Source: Burkholderiales bacterium (GTDB lineage Bacteria; Pseudomonadota; Gammaproteobacteria; Burkholderiales; Burkholderiaceae_C). Taken from it: 38,997 nt of DNA. Where the stretch lies: positions 1 through 38,997 of the forward strand of contig JAFKGE010000049.1 of assembly GCA_017307865.1 (NCBI GenBank), read 5' to 3'. The position numbers and the translations under genes are program-made. Under the pieces are notes generated by a model. The model saw only the letters and a list, made by a program, of their open reading frames with translations, was not told the DNA's origin and did no database searches. Numbering within the stretch: position 1 is the stretch's first letter; each line of letters starts with the position of its first letter. This document shows, one piece after another, positions 15,832-23,873 of this stretch.

Positions 15832-16122
15832 GGGCCAGCCGGCGCCGCGCAGCAGCAGGCTGAACACCGCCTCGTTCACCGCGAAGCCGGCCACGGCGGT
15901 GGCGGCAAAGCGCAGCAGGCTCTGGCCCACGCCGGTGCTGGCGCCGCGAAAGCTCAGCCAGCGGTGACCGACGAAGCTGACGCCGAAGGCGACGACGAAA
16001 CCCAGGGCGTTGGCCAGCTCGGGCAGCATCCAGGGCTTGGCCAGGCCGAACACCGCCGCGTGCGTGGCAGCCGCCGCCGCGCCCACGGCGCCGAACCAGA
16101 AGCCGGTGCGCGCCAGGCTCAC
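15748..16122 (-). CDS. GtrA family membrane protein
   Basis: GtrA proteins are small four-helix membrane proteins thought to flip or assist undecaprenyl-phosphate-linked sugars across the inner membrane. This one has 124 residues, the usual size, with helices around GFWFGAVGAAAAATHAAVFG, NALGFVVAFGVSFVGHRWLSF (the typical FxxxRxWxF-like block), LRFAATAVAGFAVNEAVFSL and ALFAAMGVAAGQTFVLGRFW. The start overlaps the upstream GT2 gene by 4 nt, so the two are translationally coupled, a normal GT2-GtrA pairing. Its 3' end overlaps the converging ArnT-like gene by 84 nt, an unusually long convergent overlap. Confidence 0.9.
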   Translation of the reverse strand: MSLARTGFWFGAVGAAAAATHAAVFGLAKPWMLPELANALGFVVAFGVSFVGHRWLSFRGASTGVGQSLLRFAATAVAGFAVNEAVFSLLLRGAGWPSWLALFAAMGVAAGQTFVLGRFWAFRR

Positions 16123-17090
16123 GGCTGCCCACGCGCGGGCAGGCCCTGGCCCGTTTCATCGGCCACCAGGTACAGGGGGCGCTGCTTGACCTCGTCGTAG
16201 ATGCGCGCCACGTACTCGGCCAGCAGGCCCACCGACAGCAGTTGCACACCGCTCAAAAACATCATGCCCGCCGCCAGCGTGGGATAGCCGCGCACCGGGT
16301 TGCCCAGCCAGAAGTACTCGATCACCACCCAGACGCCGTAAGCCAGCGCCGCCAGCGACAGCGTCAGGCCCAGCAGGGCCAGCACGCGCAGCGGCGCGGC
16401 GGTGAAGGCCAGGAGACCCGTGGTGCCCAGGCCCAGCGCGCCGCTCAGGCCGAAATGGCTTTCGCCGGCGCGCCGCGGCAGTGGCTCGTAGTCCAGCGCC
16501 ACGCTGGGAAAGCCGACCCAGGCGTACAGGCCCTTCATGAAGCGGTGGCGCTCGGGCAGGGCCAGCAGGGCGTCGACCACGCGCCGGTCGAGCCAGCGAA
16601 AGTCGCCCGCGTCGCGCGGAATGCGCACCCGGCTGCGCCAGTTGACCAGGCCGTAGAAGGCGCCGACCAGGCGCCGGTAAAGGGCCGACTGGTCGGTGCG
16701 CGTGCGGCGCACGGCATACACCACGTCGGCGCCCGCCTGCCAGTGGCGCAGCATGTCGGCCAGCAGGGCCGTGGGGTGCTGGCCGTCGGCATCCATCAGC
16801 ACCACCACCTCGCCGCGCGCGGCAGCCAGGCCGGCGGTGAGCGCCGCCTCCTTGCCGAAGTTGCGCGACAGTTGCAGCAGGCGCAGCGCCGGCTCGCGCT
16901 GGCACAGGGCGCGCAGCACGGCCACCGTGTCGTCGCGGCTGCCGTCGTCCACCACCACCACCTCGACCCGGGGCGACAGCGCCCGCAGCGCGGCCAACAC
17001 CTGCGCCAGCACCTCGGGCAAGGCGGCGGCCTCGTTGTAGGCCGGCATGACACAGGAGATGGAGGGGATTCGGGCGGCGCGCTCGCTCAT
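16119..17090 (-). CDS. Polyprenyl-phosphate glycosyltransferase, GT2 (GtrB/ArnC/FlmF2-like)
   Basis: This 323-residue enzyme transfers a sugar from a nucleotide to undecaprenyl phosphate on the cytoplasmic face. The GT-A catalytic domain shows SCVMPAYNEAAALPEVL, VVVVDDGSRDDTVAVL (Asp48-Asp49 bind the nucleotide), LSRNFGKEAALTAGL and the metal-binding LMDADGQHP (Asp100, Asp102). Two C-terminal membrane helices follow (LALLGLTLSLAALAYGVWVV and MMFLSGVQLLSVGLLAEYV), then the typical YDEVKQRPLYLV ending. It is coupled by a 4-nt overlap to gtrA. Together with the converging ArnT-like and NaxD-like genes it would make, flip, deacetylate and transfer a hexosamine; the exact sugar is unknown. Confidence 0.92.
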   Translation of the reverse strand: MSERAARIPSISCVMPAYNEAAALPEVLAQVLAALRALSPRVEVVVVDDGSRDDTVAVLRALCQREPALRLLQLSRNFGKEAALTAGLAAARGEVVVLMDADGQHPTALLADMLRHWQAGADVVYAVRRTRTDQSALYRRLVGAFYGLVNWRSRVRIPRDAGDFRWLDRRVVDALLALPERHRFMKGLYAWVGFPSVALDYEPLPRRAGESHFGLSGALGLGTTGLLAFTAAPLRVLALLGLTLSLAALAYGVWVVIEYFWLGNPVRGYPTLAAGMMFLSGVQLLSVGLLAEYVARIYDEVKQRPLYLVADETGQGLPARGQP

Positions 17091-17104
17091 GGACGAATCA
17101 TGCC

Positions 17105-17139
17105 AAAAGAAAACCTCGCCGCGATCACGCGGCGAGGTT
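17105..17139 (-). terminator. Intrinsic terminator of psiF
   Basis: AACCTCGCCGCG (17112-17123) and CGCGGCGAGGTT (17128-17139) form a perfect 12-bp stem with a 4-nt loop. Read on the minus strand it is followed by TTTTCTTTT, the expected U-rich tail. It lies just downstream of the psiF stop codon and 15 nt before the GT2 start, so the glycosyltransferase pair needs its own promoter or read-through. Confidence 0.85.
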
Positions 17140-17159
17140 GTGGGTGCGGCGGCAATGCC

Positions 17160-17465
17160 TTACTTCTTCAGGCACTCGCTCATGAAGGCCTTGCGCTCGT
17201 CGCCTTTCTTGCCGGCGGCCTCCTTGTTGCAGACCTTCATTTTTTCTTGCTGGGTGGCCGGGGCGGCAGCGGCGGTGGTGGCGGGCTGGGCGCTCAGGCA
17301 GCTCTTCATGAAGGCCTTGCGCTCGTCGCCCTTCTTGCCGGCGGCCTGCGCGTTGCAGGTGCTCATTTTTTCCTGTTGCGCCGTCTTGGCGCTGGCCAGG
17401 GTGGGCGCCGCGCCCAAGGACAGGGCCAGGCCGGCGGCGGCGATCAGGGACAGCAGTTTGCTCAT
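17160..17465 (-). CDS. psiF: PsiF repeat family secreted protein
   Basis: The 101-residue protein starts with a clear signal peptide (MSKLLSLIAAAGLALSLGAA, cleavage near ALASA-K) and then has two PsiF repeats. Each repeat carries QQEKM-CN-(Q/K)EAAGKKGDERKAFM-(S/K)-CL, with paired cysteines that may form disulfides in the periplasm. PsiF was named in E. coli as phosphate-starvation inducible; its role is unknown. AGGAG about 9 nt before the ATG supports the start. A weak promoter may lie at 17518-17546 on the minus strand (TTGTAG, 17 nt, CAAGAT). No Pho box is evident. It is divergent from argS and ends at a strong terminator. Confidence 0.9.
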   Translation of the reverse strand: MSKLLSLIAAAGLALSLGAAPTLASAKTAQQEKMSTCNAQAAGKKGDERKAFMKSCLSAQPATTAAAAPATQQEKMKVCNKEAAGKKGDERKAFMSECLKK

Positions 17466-17558
17466 GAACGAACTCCTCTTGCTTGGGGTGGGTTAGCAAC
17501 GGGAACAGCCGGCCGGCATCTTGACACGCCGGCCTGCCGCCTACAACGCCTGGCCGCG

Positions 17559-17586
17559 CCGATCGGATGACGCGTCGTCCGATCGG
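17559..17586. promoter_or_regulatory. 28-bp near-perfect palindrome between psiF and argS
   Basis: The arms at 17559-17572 and 17573-17586 are complementary at 13 of 14 positions, centred on ACGCGT, with outer half-sites CGATCGGA and TCCGATCG. It sits in the divergent gap just upstream of the predicted argS -35 region and upstream of psiF, with no T-tract, so it is better read as an operator or protein-binding site than a terminator. No known regulator can be assigned. Confidence 0.45.
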
Positions 17587-17611
17587 GCGCGGGCAGCCCT
17601 TCGGCGCCCCG

Positions 17612-17617
17612 TAAAAT
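17612..17617 (+). promoter_or_regulatory. -10 box of argS, probably leaderless
   Basis: TAAAAT matches five of six consensus positions and ends 6 nt before the argS ATG at 17624; transcription from it would begin at or within 2 nt of the start codon. No -35 match is seen at the right distance and no Shine-Dalgarno precedes the ATG. Confidence 0.5.
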
Positions 17618-17623
17618 TGGACG

Positions 17624-19297
17624 ATGCCTTCGGTCAAACAACAACTGCTCGCGGCCCTGGCCGCCGAGCTCGCCACGCTGGCGCCGGACACGCCCGTGGC
17701 GGCGGCCTTCGAATCGCCGCGCCAGGCCGCGCACGGCGACTGGGCCTGCACGGCCGCGATGCAGCTGGCCAAGCCGCTGAAGGCCAATCCGCGCCAGTTG
17801 GCCGAGCGCCTCAAGGCGGCCCTGCTGGCTACGCCCGCCTTCGGCCAGTGGGTTCATGCGATCGACATCGCCGGGCCCGGTTTTCTGAACATCCGCCTCA
17901 AGCCCGCCGCCAAGCAGCAGGTCGTGCGCGAGGTGCTGGCGCAGCGCGAGCGCTACGGCTGGCTGCCGGCACGCGCCGAGGCCATGATCGTCGAGTTCGT
18001 CAGCGCCAACCCCACCGGGCCGCTGCACGTGGGCCATGGCCGCCAGGCGGCGCTGGGCGACGCGCTGTGCAACCTCTTTGCCACCCAGGGCTGGCGGGTG
18101 CACCGCGAGTTCTATTACAACGACGCCGGCGTGCAGATCGAGACGCTGACGCGCTCGGTGCAGCTGCGCGCCCAGGGCCGGAGGCCAGGCGACGCCGGCT
18201 GGCCCGAGGCGGCCTACAACGGCGACTACATCCAGGACATCGCAAGCGACTTTCTGGCCGGCAAGACGGTGCAGGCCGACGACCGCCGCTTCACCGCCAG
18301 CGGCGACCTGAACGACTGGGACGGCATGCGCCAGTTCGCCGTCGCCTACCTGCGCCACGAACAGGACAAGGACCTGCAGGCCTTCCACCTCAAGTTCGAC
18401 GAGTACTTCCTCGAATCCAGCCTGTACGCCAGCGGCCGCGTCGAGGCCACGGTGCAGCGCCTGATCGCCGCCGGCAAGACCTACGAGAAGGACGGCGCGC
18501 TGTGGCTGCGCACCACCGACTACGGCGACGACAAGGACCGGGTGATGAGGAAGTCGGAAGGCGGCTACACCTATTTCGTGCCCGACGTGGCCTACCACAC
18601 CACCAAGTGGGAGCGCGGCTTTCGCAAGGCCATCAACATCCAGGGCACCGACCACCACGGCACCATCGCGCGCGTGCGCGCCGGCCTGCAGGCGCTGGGC
18701 CTGGGCATTCCCGAGGGCTATCCGGACTACGTGCTGCACACCATGGTGCGCGTGGTGCGCGGCGGCGAGGAGGTCAAGATCAGCAAGCGCGCGGGCAGCT
18801 ACGTCACGCTGCGCGACCTGATCGAATGGACCAGTGCCGACGCGGTGCGCTTTTTCCTGCTGTCGCGCAAGCCCGACACCGAATACACCTTCGACGTCGA
18901 CCTGGCCGTGCAGCAGAACAACGACAACCCGGTGTACTACGTGCAGTACGCCCACGCGCGCATCTGCTCGGTGCTGCAGGCCTGGGGCGGCGACGCCGCC
19001 GCGCTGGCGCAGGCCGAGCTGGCGCCGCTGGACACCCCCGCCGCGCAGGCGCTGATGCTGCAGCTGGCGCGCTTTCCCGACGTGCTGGCCGGCGCCGCGC
19101 AGGACCTGGCGCCGCACGACGTGGTGTTCTACCTGCGCGAGCTGGCCGCCAGCTACCACAGCTACTACGACGCCGAGCGCATCCTGGTGGACGACGAAGC
19201 GGTCAAGGCGGCGCGCCTGGCCCTGGTCGCCGCCACCGCCCAAGTCCTGCACAATGGCCTGTCGCTGCTGGGCGTGAGCGCACCGGCACGCATGTGA
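17624..19297 (+). CDS. argS: Arginyl-tRNA synthetase
   Basis: ArgS charges tRNA-Arg with arginine. This 557-residue class I synthetase has the N-terminal Add-1 tRNA-binding domain (residues 1-110, with [17 protein letters not shown] and [13 protein letters not shown]), the HIGH motif as [14 protein letters not shown] (His135-His138 region in [13 protein letters not shown]), the conserved [13 protein letters not shown], a KMSKS-like [15 protein letters not shown] and the C-terminal anticodon-binding helices ([20 protein letters not shown]). Length is normal. The message is probably leaderless. The SPOR protein and dsbA follow in the same direction with a 16-nt and an 84-nt gap. Confidence 0.98.
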   Translation: MPSVKQQLLAALAAELATLAPDTPVAAAFESPRQAAHGDWACTAAMQLAKPLKANPRQLAERLKAALLATPAFGQWVHAIDIAGPGFLNIRLKPAAKQQVVREVLAQRERYGWLPARAEAMIVEFVSANPTGPLHVGHGRQAALGDALCNLFATQGWRVHREFYYNDAGVQIETLTRSVQLRAQGRRPGDAGWPEAAYNGDYIQDIASDFLAGKTVQADDRRFTASGDLNDWDGMRQFAVAYLRHEQDKDLQAFHLKFDEYFLESSLYASGRVEATVQRLIAAGKTYEKDGALWLRTTDYGDDKDRVMRKSEGGYTYFVPDVAYHTTKWERGFRKAINIQGTDHHGTIARVRAGLQALGLGIPEGYPDYVLHTMVRVVRGGEEVKISKRAGSYVTLRDLIEWTSADAVRFFLLSRKPDTEYTFDVDLAVQQNNDNPVYYVQYAHARICSVLQAWGGDAAALAQAELAPLDTPAAQALMLQLARFPDVLAGAAQDLAPHDVVFYLRELAASYHSYYDAERILVDDEAVKAARLALVAATAQVLHNGLSLLGVSAPARM

Positions 19298-19313
19298 TTC
19301 CACTCCTGCAAGC

Positions 19314-20030
19314 ATGAAGACATCCAGACAACACGGCGGCACCTTTCTGGGCCTGATCCTGGGCGCGGTGGTCGGCCTGGCGGTGGCGCTGGGCGTGGCC
19401 ATCTACGTGGCCAAGGTGCCGGTGCCCTTTGCCAACAAGGGCGCCGCGCGCACCAGCAGCCAGGACGCGGCCGAGGCCAACAAGAACCGCGACTGGGACC
19501 CCAACGCCGCGCTGCGCAACCGCGACGACAACGCGCCGGCAGCCCCCGCCGCCCCGGCCGCGGGCACCACCGCCGGCGGCAGCGTGGCGCCCGCGCCCGA
19601 GTCCATGCCCATTCCGGCCCCGGCCGTGGTGGGCGGCCCGGTGGCGCGCACGGCGCCCGCCGAGCCCCCGGCCATCGCCGCCAAGCCGCCGGCCACCGCC
19701 ACCCGCACGGCGCCTTCGACCGACCCGCTGGGCGACCTGGCCGCGGCCCGCTCCGGCAGCGGCAGCAATGCGGGCGCGGCCGCCAGCGCCGACCCCTTCA
19801 CCTATTTCGTGCAGGCGGGCGCCTTCCGCGCGCAGGCCGACGCCGACGCCCAGCGCGCGCGCCTGTCGCTGATGGGCGTGGAGGCGCGCGTGAGCGAGCG
19901 CGAGCAGGCCGGCCGCACCGTCTACCGCGTGCGCGTGGGCCCGTTCCAGAACCGTGACGCCGCCGACCGCGTGAAGGCGCGGCTGGACGACAATGGGCTC
20001 GAAGCGGCGCTGGTGCGGGTGCAGAAGTGA
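19314..20030 (+). CDS. SPOR domain (FtsN-like) membrane protein
   Basis: This 238-residue bitopic protein has a short cytoplasmic N-terminus (MKTSRQHGGT), one membrane helix (LGLILGAVVGLAVALGVAIY, residues about 12-31), a long Ala/Pro-rich periplasmic linker (residues about 75-155) and a C-terminal SPOR domain (residues about 160-236; FTYFVQAGAFRAQADADAQ, then RVRVGPFQNRDAADRVKARL). SPOR domains bind septal peptidoglycan lacking stem peptides, so a role in cell division like FtsN is likely. The gene follows argS by 16 nt, an arrangement I recall as common in Burkholderiales. Whether this is the true FtsN or a paralogue cannot be told from sequence alone. Confidence 0.88.
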   Translation: MKTSRQHGGTFLGLILGAVVGLAVALGVAIYVAKVPVPFANKGAARTSSQDAAEANKNRDWDPNAALRNRDDNAPAAPAAPAAGTTAGGSVAPAPESMPIPAPAVVGGPVARTAPAEPPAIAAKPPATATRTAPSTDPLGDLAAARSGSGSNAGAAASADPFTYFVQAGAFRAQADADAQRARLSLMGVEARVSEREQAGRTVYRVRVGPFQNRDAADRVKARLDDNGLEAALVRVQK

Positions 20031-20114
20031 GCGCCCGACAAGTGCAGACCGGACGGGAACTTGCCGACCGGCAGCGGGCTCAATAGGGCCGACAAGGACT
20101 GGAGAAAACATTTC

Positions 20115-20750
20115 ATGAAACGACGCGAATTCACCCTGGCCGCCGCCGCTGCGGCCCTTCCGGGGCTTATGAGCCTGCCGGCGCACGCCCAGTCGGGCAA
20201 GGGCTACATCGAGCTGTCGCCGCGCGCGCCGGTCGACGCCCCGGCGGGGCAGATCGAGGTGGTCGAGTTCTTCTCGTACGGCTGCCCGCACTGCATGCAC
20301 TTCGAGCCCATCATGGACGCCTGGGTCAAGACCCTGCCCAAGGACGTGGCCTTCCGCCGCGTGCACGTGGGCTTTCAAAGCAACTTCGCGCCGCTGCAAA
20401 AGATCTTCTACACGCTGGAGGCCATGGGCAAGGTCGACGCCGCCATGCAGGACAAGGTGTTCAAGGCGCTGCAGACCGATCGCATCAACCTGACCAAGCC
20501 CGAGGTGCTGTTTCCGTGGGCGGCCAAGCAGGGGCTGGATCAGGCCAAGTTCGAAAGCACCTACAACTCCTTCGGCGTGGCCACGCAACTGCGCAAGGCG
20601 GTGCAGCTGCAGGACGCCTACAAGGTCGAGGGCACGCCGGCGCTGGGCATTGCCGGGCGCTACTACACCGACGGCTCGATGGCCAATGGCTTCGAGCCCA
20701 TGATCAAGCTTGCCAACCAGCTGATCGAGCAGGTGCGCAAGGGCGCCTGA
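20115..20750 (+). CDS. dsbA: Periplasmic thiol:disulfide oxidoreductase DsbA
   Basis: DsbA introduces disulfide bonds into exported proteins. The 211-residue precursor starts at ATG 20115, supported by GGAGA at 20101-20105. The signal peptide MKRREFTLAAAAAALPGLMS contains a twin-arginine-like RREFTL, so export could be by Tat as well as Sec. The active site is CPHC at residues 57-60 in EFFSYGCPHCMHFEPI, and the cis-proline loop is VEGTPALGIAGRYYTDGSM. DsbA is normally kept oxidised by DsbB. A UUCG-loop terminator follows 28 nt after the stop. Confidence 0.95.
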   Translation: MKRREFTLAAAAAALPGLMSLPAHAQSGKGYIELSPRAPVDAPAGQIEVVEFFSYGCPHCMHFEPIMDAWVKTLPKDVAFRRVHVGFQSNFAPLQKIFYTLEAMGKVDAAMQDKVFKALQTDRINLTKPEVLFPWAAKQGLDQAKFESTYNSFGVATQLRKAVQLQDAYKVEGTPALGIAGRYYTDGSMANGFEPMIKLANQLIEQVRKGA

Positions 20751-20777
20751 CCCGGCCCCCCTACGCGCGGCCACGCC

Positions 20778-20799
20778 AGCCCGCTTCGGCGGGCTTTTT
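20778..20799 (+). terminator. Intrinsic terminator after dsbA
   Basis: AGCCCGC (20778-20784), a TTCG tetraloop and GCGGGCT (20789-20795) form a 7-bp stem followed by TTTTTC. The UUCG loop and T-run make this a strong factor-independent terminator separating dsbA from lptA. Confidence 0.9.
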
Positions 20800-20836
20800 C
20801 GCGCCGGCGCCCGTCCGCGCGGGCGATACCGGCCCT

Positions 20837-20842
20837 TACAAT
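20837..20842 (+). promoter_or_regulatory. -10 box of the lptA-lptB-rpoN unit
   Basis: TACAAT matches five of six positions and lies just beyond the dsbA terminator, about 34 nt before the lptA ATG. A -35 match is not obvious. Given the terminator, a promoter here is required for lptA expression. Confidence 0.5.
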
Positions 20843-20875
20843 GGCCCATTCACCCAAGCAAAAACCGTGCCTCAC

Positions 20876-21514
20876 ATGGATGACCGCCACCCGTTCGTCG
20901 TGCCCGCCTGGCGCCGCTGGGCCTTGGGCGCCTTGCTGGTGCTGGCGGCCGTGCCGGCGCTGGCCGAGCGCGCCGACCGCGACCAGCCGATGAACATCGA
21001 GGCCGACGCGCTGCGCTACGAGGACAAGCAGCAGCTGTCCACCTTCACCGGCAACGTGGTGGTGACCAAGGGCACCATCGTGATGCGCGGCGCGCGTCTG
21101 GAGGTGCGCCAGGACAGCGCCGGCAACCAGAGCGGCGTGATGTTCGGCGCGCCGGGCAAGCGTGCCTTCTTTCGCCAGAAGCGCGAGGGCGTCAACGAGT
21201 TCATCGAGGGCGAGGCCGACTCCATCACCTACGACGGCAAGAGCGACATCGTGCGCTTCGTGCGGCACGCCGAGATGCGCCGCCTGGTCGGCACCGCGCT
21301 GCAGGACCAGGTGACGGGCGACGTCATCGTCTACAACAACCGCACCGAGGTCTACACCGTCGAGGGCGCGCCGCACCAGGCCGGCACGCCCGCCGCCGGC
21401 AGCGGCCGCGTGCGCGCGGTGCTGGCGCCGCGCAACGCCGCCAGCCAGCCGGCGCCGGCCGCGCTGCCGCTGCAGCCGGCGCAGGGCCTGCCGCCCACCG
21501 GACCCGCGCAGTGA
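20876..21514 (+). CDS. lptA: Lipopolysaccharide transport periplasmic protein LptA
   Basis: LptA forms the periplasmic bridge that carries LPS from the LptB2FGC complex to LptDE in the outer membrane. The 212-residue precursor has a signal peptide ([20 protein letters not shown]) and the OstA/LptA beta-jellyroll: [40 protein letters not shown] and [20 protein letters not shown]. The C-terminal Ala/Pro-rich tail (residues about 165-212) is low-complexity. It ends in a GTGA overlap with lptB. An in-frame GTG three codons upstream (20867) is an alternative start. lptC, which usually precedes lptA, is not here; dsbA and its terminator occupy that position. Confidence 0.95.
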   Translation: MDDRHPFVVPAWRRWALGALLVLAAVPALAERADRDQPMNIEADALRYEDKQQLSTFTGNVVVTKGTIVMRGARLEVRQDSAGNQSGVMFGAPGKRAFFRQKREGVNEFIEGEADSITYDGKSDIVRFVRHAEMRRLVGTALQDQVTGDVIVYNNRTEVYTVEGAPHQAGTPAAGSGRVRAVLAPRNAASQPAPAALPLQPAQGLPPTGPAQ

Positions 21515-22290
21515 ACCTGACCACCCGCAGCGCCCCGGCCGACGGCGCCCGCAGCCGCATGCAGGTGCGCGGGCTGCGCAAGAACTACGGCGCGCGCCGC
21601 GTGGTGCACGATGTGTCGCTGGACGTGACCAGCGGCGAGGTGGTGGGCCTGCTGGGGCCCAACGGCGCGGGCAAGACGACCTCGTTCTACATGATCGTCG
21701 GGCTGGTGCGCGCCGACGCCGGCAGCATCCGCATCGACGAGCAGGCGGTCGAGCACATGCCGATCCACCGGCGCTCGCGCCTGGGCCTGTCCTACCTGCC
21801 GCAGGAAGCCTCGATCTTTCGCAAGCTGACGGTGGCCGAGAACGTGCGCGCCGTGCTGGAGCTGCAGCACGGCGAGGACGGCCACCCGCTGGGCCGCGCC
21901 GAGATCGAGCGGCGCCTGACCGAGCTGCTGGAGCAGTTGCACGTGCAAGACCTGCGCGACTCGCCCGCGCCCTCGCTGTCGGGCGGTGAGCGCCGGCGCG
22001 TCGAAATCGCCCGCGCGCTGGCCACGCAGCCGCGCTTCATCCTGCTGGACGAGCCCTTTGCCGGCATCGACCCGATCGCCGTGATCGAGATCCAGCGCAT
22101 CATCGCCTTCCTCAAGTCGCGCGGCATCGGCGTGCTGATCACCGACCACAACGTGCGCGAGACGCTGGGCATCTGCGACCACGCGGTCATCATCACCGAG
22201 GGGCGCGTGCTGGCCACCGGCACGCCGACCGACATCGTGGCCAACCCGGACGTGCGCCGGGTCTATCTCGGCGAGCATTTCCGGCTCTGA
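21511..22290 (+). CDS. lptB: LPS export ABC transporter ATP-binding protein LptB
   Basis: LptB is the ATPase that powers LPS extraction from the inner membrane with LptFG and LptC. The 259-residue protein has Walker [10 protein letters not shown] (residues 49-57), the Q-loop [19 protein letters not shown], signature [15 protein letters not shown], Walker [13 protein letters not shown] and the switch His in [16 protein letters not shown]. The SIFRKLTV stretch and C-terminal [12 protein letters not shown] are typical of LptB. The GTG start overlaps the lptA stop. rpoN follows after 20 nt, a linkage conserved across proteobacteria. Confidence 0.97.
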   Translation: MNLTTRSAPADGARSRMQVRGLRKNYGARRVVHDVSLDVTSGEVVGLLGPNGAGKTTSFYMIVGLVRADAGSIRIDEQAVEHMPIHRRSRLGLSYLPQEASIFRKLTVAENVRAVLELQHGEDGHPLGRAEIERRLTELLEQLHVQDLRDSPAPSLSGGERRRVEIARALATQPRFILLDEPFAGIDPIAVIEIQRIIAFLKSRGIGVLITDHNVRETLGICDHAVIITEGRVLATGTPTDIVANPDVRRVYLGEHFRL

Positions 22291-22310
22291 GTCCGGGCGG
22301 GCAGTACGCG

Positions 22311-23858
22311 GTGAAACCCGGGCTTTCCCTTCGCGTTTCGCAGCAACTGGCGCTGACGCCGCAGCTGCAGCAGTCGATCCGCCTGCTGCAGCTGTCCACG
22401 CTGGAGCTGGCCAGCGAAGTCGAGCAGATGCTGCTGGACAACCCCTTCCTGGAGCGCGAGGACGAACACGCCGACGCCGAGCCCCCCGAGCCCGCGCGCG
22501 AGCCGCGCGAGCGCGAGGCCGCCGACTCCCGAGACGCTATCGATTCGGAAGCTGCTGGCGCTGATTCGACGGGCGCTGAAGCCGAATTCGATTCCAAACA
22601 GGACTGGCCGGACGACTGGGAGGGCGATGGCGCCGACGCGCCCAGCGACCGCGAATGGGGCGACGCTGCCGGCCCCGGCGCGAGCGGCGACGAGCGCGAG
22701 CCGGGCGAGCGCGACGCGCCGCACGAGTCGCTGGCCGCCCACCTGCACACCCAGATGCTGGCGCTGCGGCTGGCGCCCGAAGACGCGGCGGTACTGCGCT
22801 TTCTGATCGAGTCGCTGAACGAAGACGGCTACCTGGAGGACTCGCTGGCCCAGCTGGCCGCCACCCTGGTGGACGACAGCGACGAGCTGGACGCGCTCGA
22901 CACCCTGGTGCACCGCTTCAGCTTCGCGCTCAAGCTGCTGCAGTCGATGGAGCCGGCCGGCGTGGGTGCGCGCGACTTGCCCGAGTGCCTGGCGCTGCAG
23001 CTCAAGGCGCTGTTGGCCGACGCCGCGCTGCCGCCCGCCACCCAGGCCAGCGCCCGCGCCGCGCTGGCCCTGCTGGCCCAGCCCCAGGCGCTGGACGCGC
23101 TGGCCCGCCGCGACCTGCGCCGCCTGGCGCAGGCCAGCGGCCAGGACGAGGCCGCGGTGCGCGCCGCCATGGCCCTAATCGCCACGCTGGAGCCCAAGCC
23201 CGGCCGGCGCTTTGCCGATGTCGAGCACAACGTCATCGTGCCCGACGTCATCGTCTCGGCCAGTGGCACGAGCCAGCGCCTGCGCGTGCAGCTCAACCCC
23301 GAGGTGCTGCCGCGCCTGCGCGTGCACGACCTGTACGCGCGCGCCCTGCGCGGCGGCAAGGAGGGCGGCGGCCACGCGGCGCTGAGCCAGCAGCTGCAGG
23401 AGGCGCGCTGGTTCATCCGCAACATCCAGCAGCGCTTCGACACCATCCTGCGCGTGAGCGAGGCCATCGTGCAGCGCCAGCGCAGCTTCTTCACCCACGG
23501 CGAGCTGGCCATGCGCCCGCTGGTGCAGCGCGAGCTGGCCGAGGCGCTGGGCGTGCACGAATCGACCATCTCGCGCGTGACCACCGCCAAGTACATGGCC
23601 ACGCCGCGCGGCACCTTCGAGCTGAAGTACTTCTTCGGCTCGGCACTGGGCACCGAGGCCGGCGGCAACGCCAGCAGCACCGCGGTGCGCGCGCTGATCA
23701 AGCAGTTCATCGCCGCCGAAGACCCGCGCCGCCCGCTGTCCGACCAGCGGCTGGCCGAGATGCTGAAGGAGCAGGGCATCGACTGCGCGCGCCGCACCGT
23801 GGCCAAGTACCGCGAGGCGATGAAGATCGCCCCCACCCCGCTGCGCAAGCAGCTCTAG
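22311..23858 (+). CDS. rpoN: RNA polymerase sigma-54 factor RpoN
   Basis: RpoN directs polymerase to -24/-12 promoters activated by AAA+ enhancer proteins. The 515-residue protein has region I (residues 1-50; LRVSQQLALTPQLQQSIRLL), an acidic region II linker (about 50-145), the core-binding region III (about 145-330), an HTH (VHESTISRVTTAKYM) and the RpoN box ARRTVAKYRE near residues 493-502. GTG start at 22311. The acidic linker includes residues about 75-96 encoded by an in-frame copy of the 60-bp repeat, a place where length variation is tolerated. No -24/-12 promoter is obvious in this window, so its targets here are unclear. Confidence 0.97.
   Translation: MKPGLSLRVSQQLALTPQLQQSIRLLQLSTLELASEVEQMLLDNPFLEREDEHADAEPPEPAREPREREAADSRDAIDSEAAGADSTGAEAEFDSKQDWPDDWEGDGADAPSDREWGDAAGPGASGDEREPGERDAPHESLAAHLHTQMLALRLAPEDAAVLRFLIESLNEDGYLEDSLAQLAATLVDDSDELDALDTLVHRFSFALKLLQSMEPAGVGARDLPECLALQLKALLADAALPPATQASARAALALLAQPQALDALARRDLRRLAQASGQDEAAVRAAMALIATLEPKPGRRFADVEHNVIVPDVIVSASGTSQRLRVQLNPEVLPRLRVHDLYARALRGGKEGGGHAALSQQLQEARWFIRNIQQRFDTILRVSEAIVQRQRSFFTHGELAMRPLVQRELAEALGVHESTISRVTTAKYMATPRGTFELKYFFGSALGTEAGGNASSTAVRALIKQFIAAEDPRRPLSDQRLAEMLKEQGIDCARRTVAKYREAMKIAPTPLRKQL
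22535..22599 (+). repeat. Comamonadaceae-type ~60-bp interspersed repeat, copy 5 (inside rpoN)
   Basis: CGCTATCGATTCGGAAGCTG at about 22535-22554 and GGGCGCTGAAGCCGAATTCG at about 22571-22590 align with the copy at 25070 in the same orientation and reading frame. The translation (AIDSEAAGADSTGAEAE) parallels that of the RNA methyltransferase copy (AIKTEAARACVAGVEGQ). Confidence 0.7.
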
Positions 23859-23873
23859 ACCGCTTTTGCCCCC

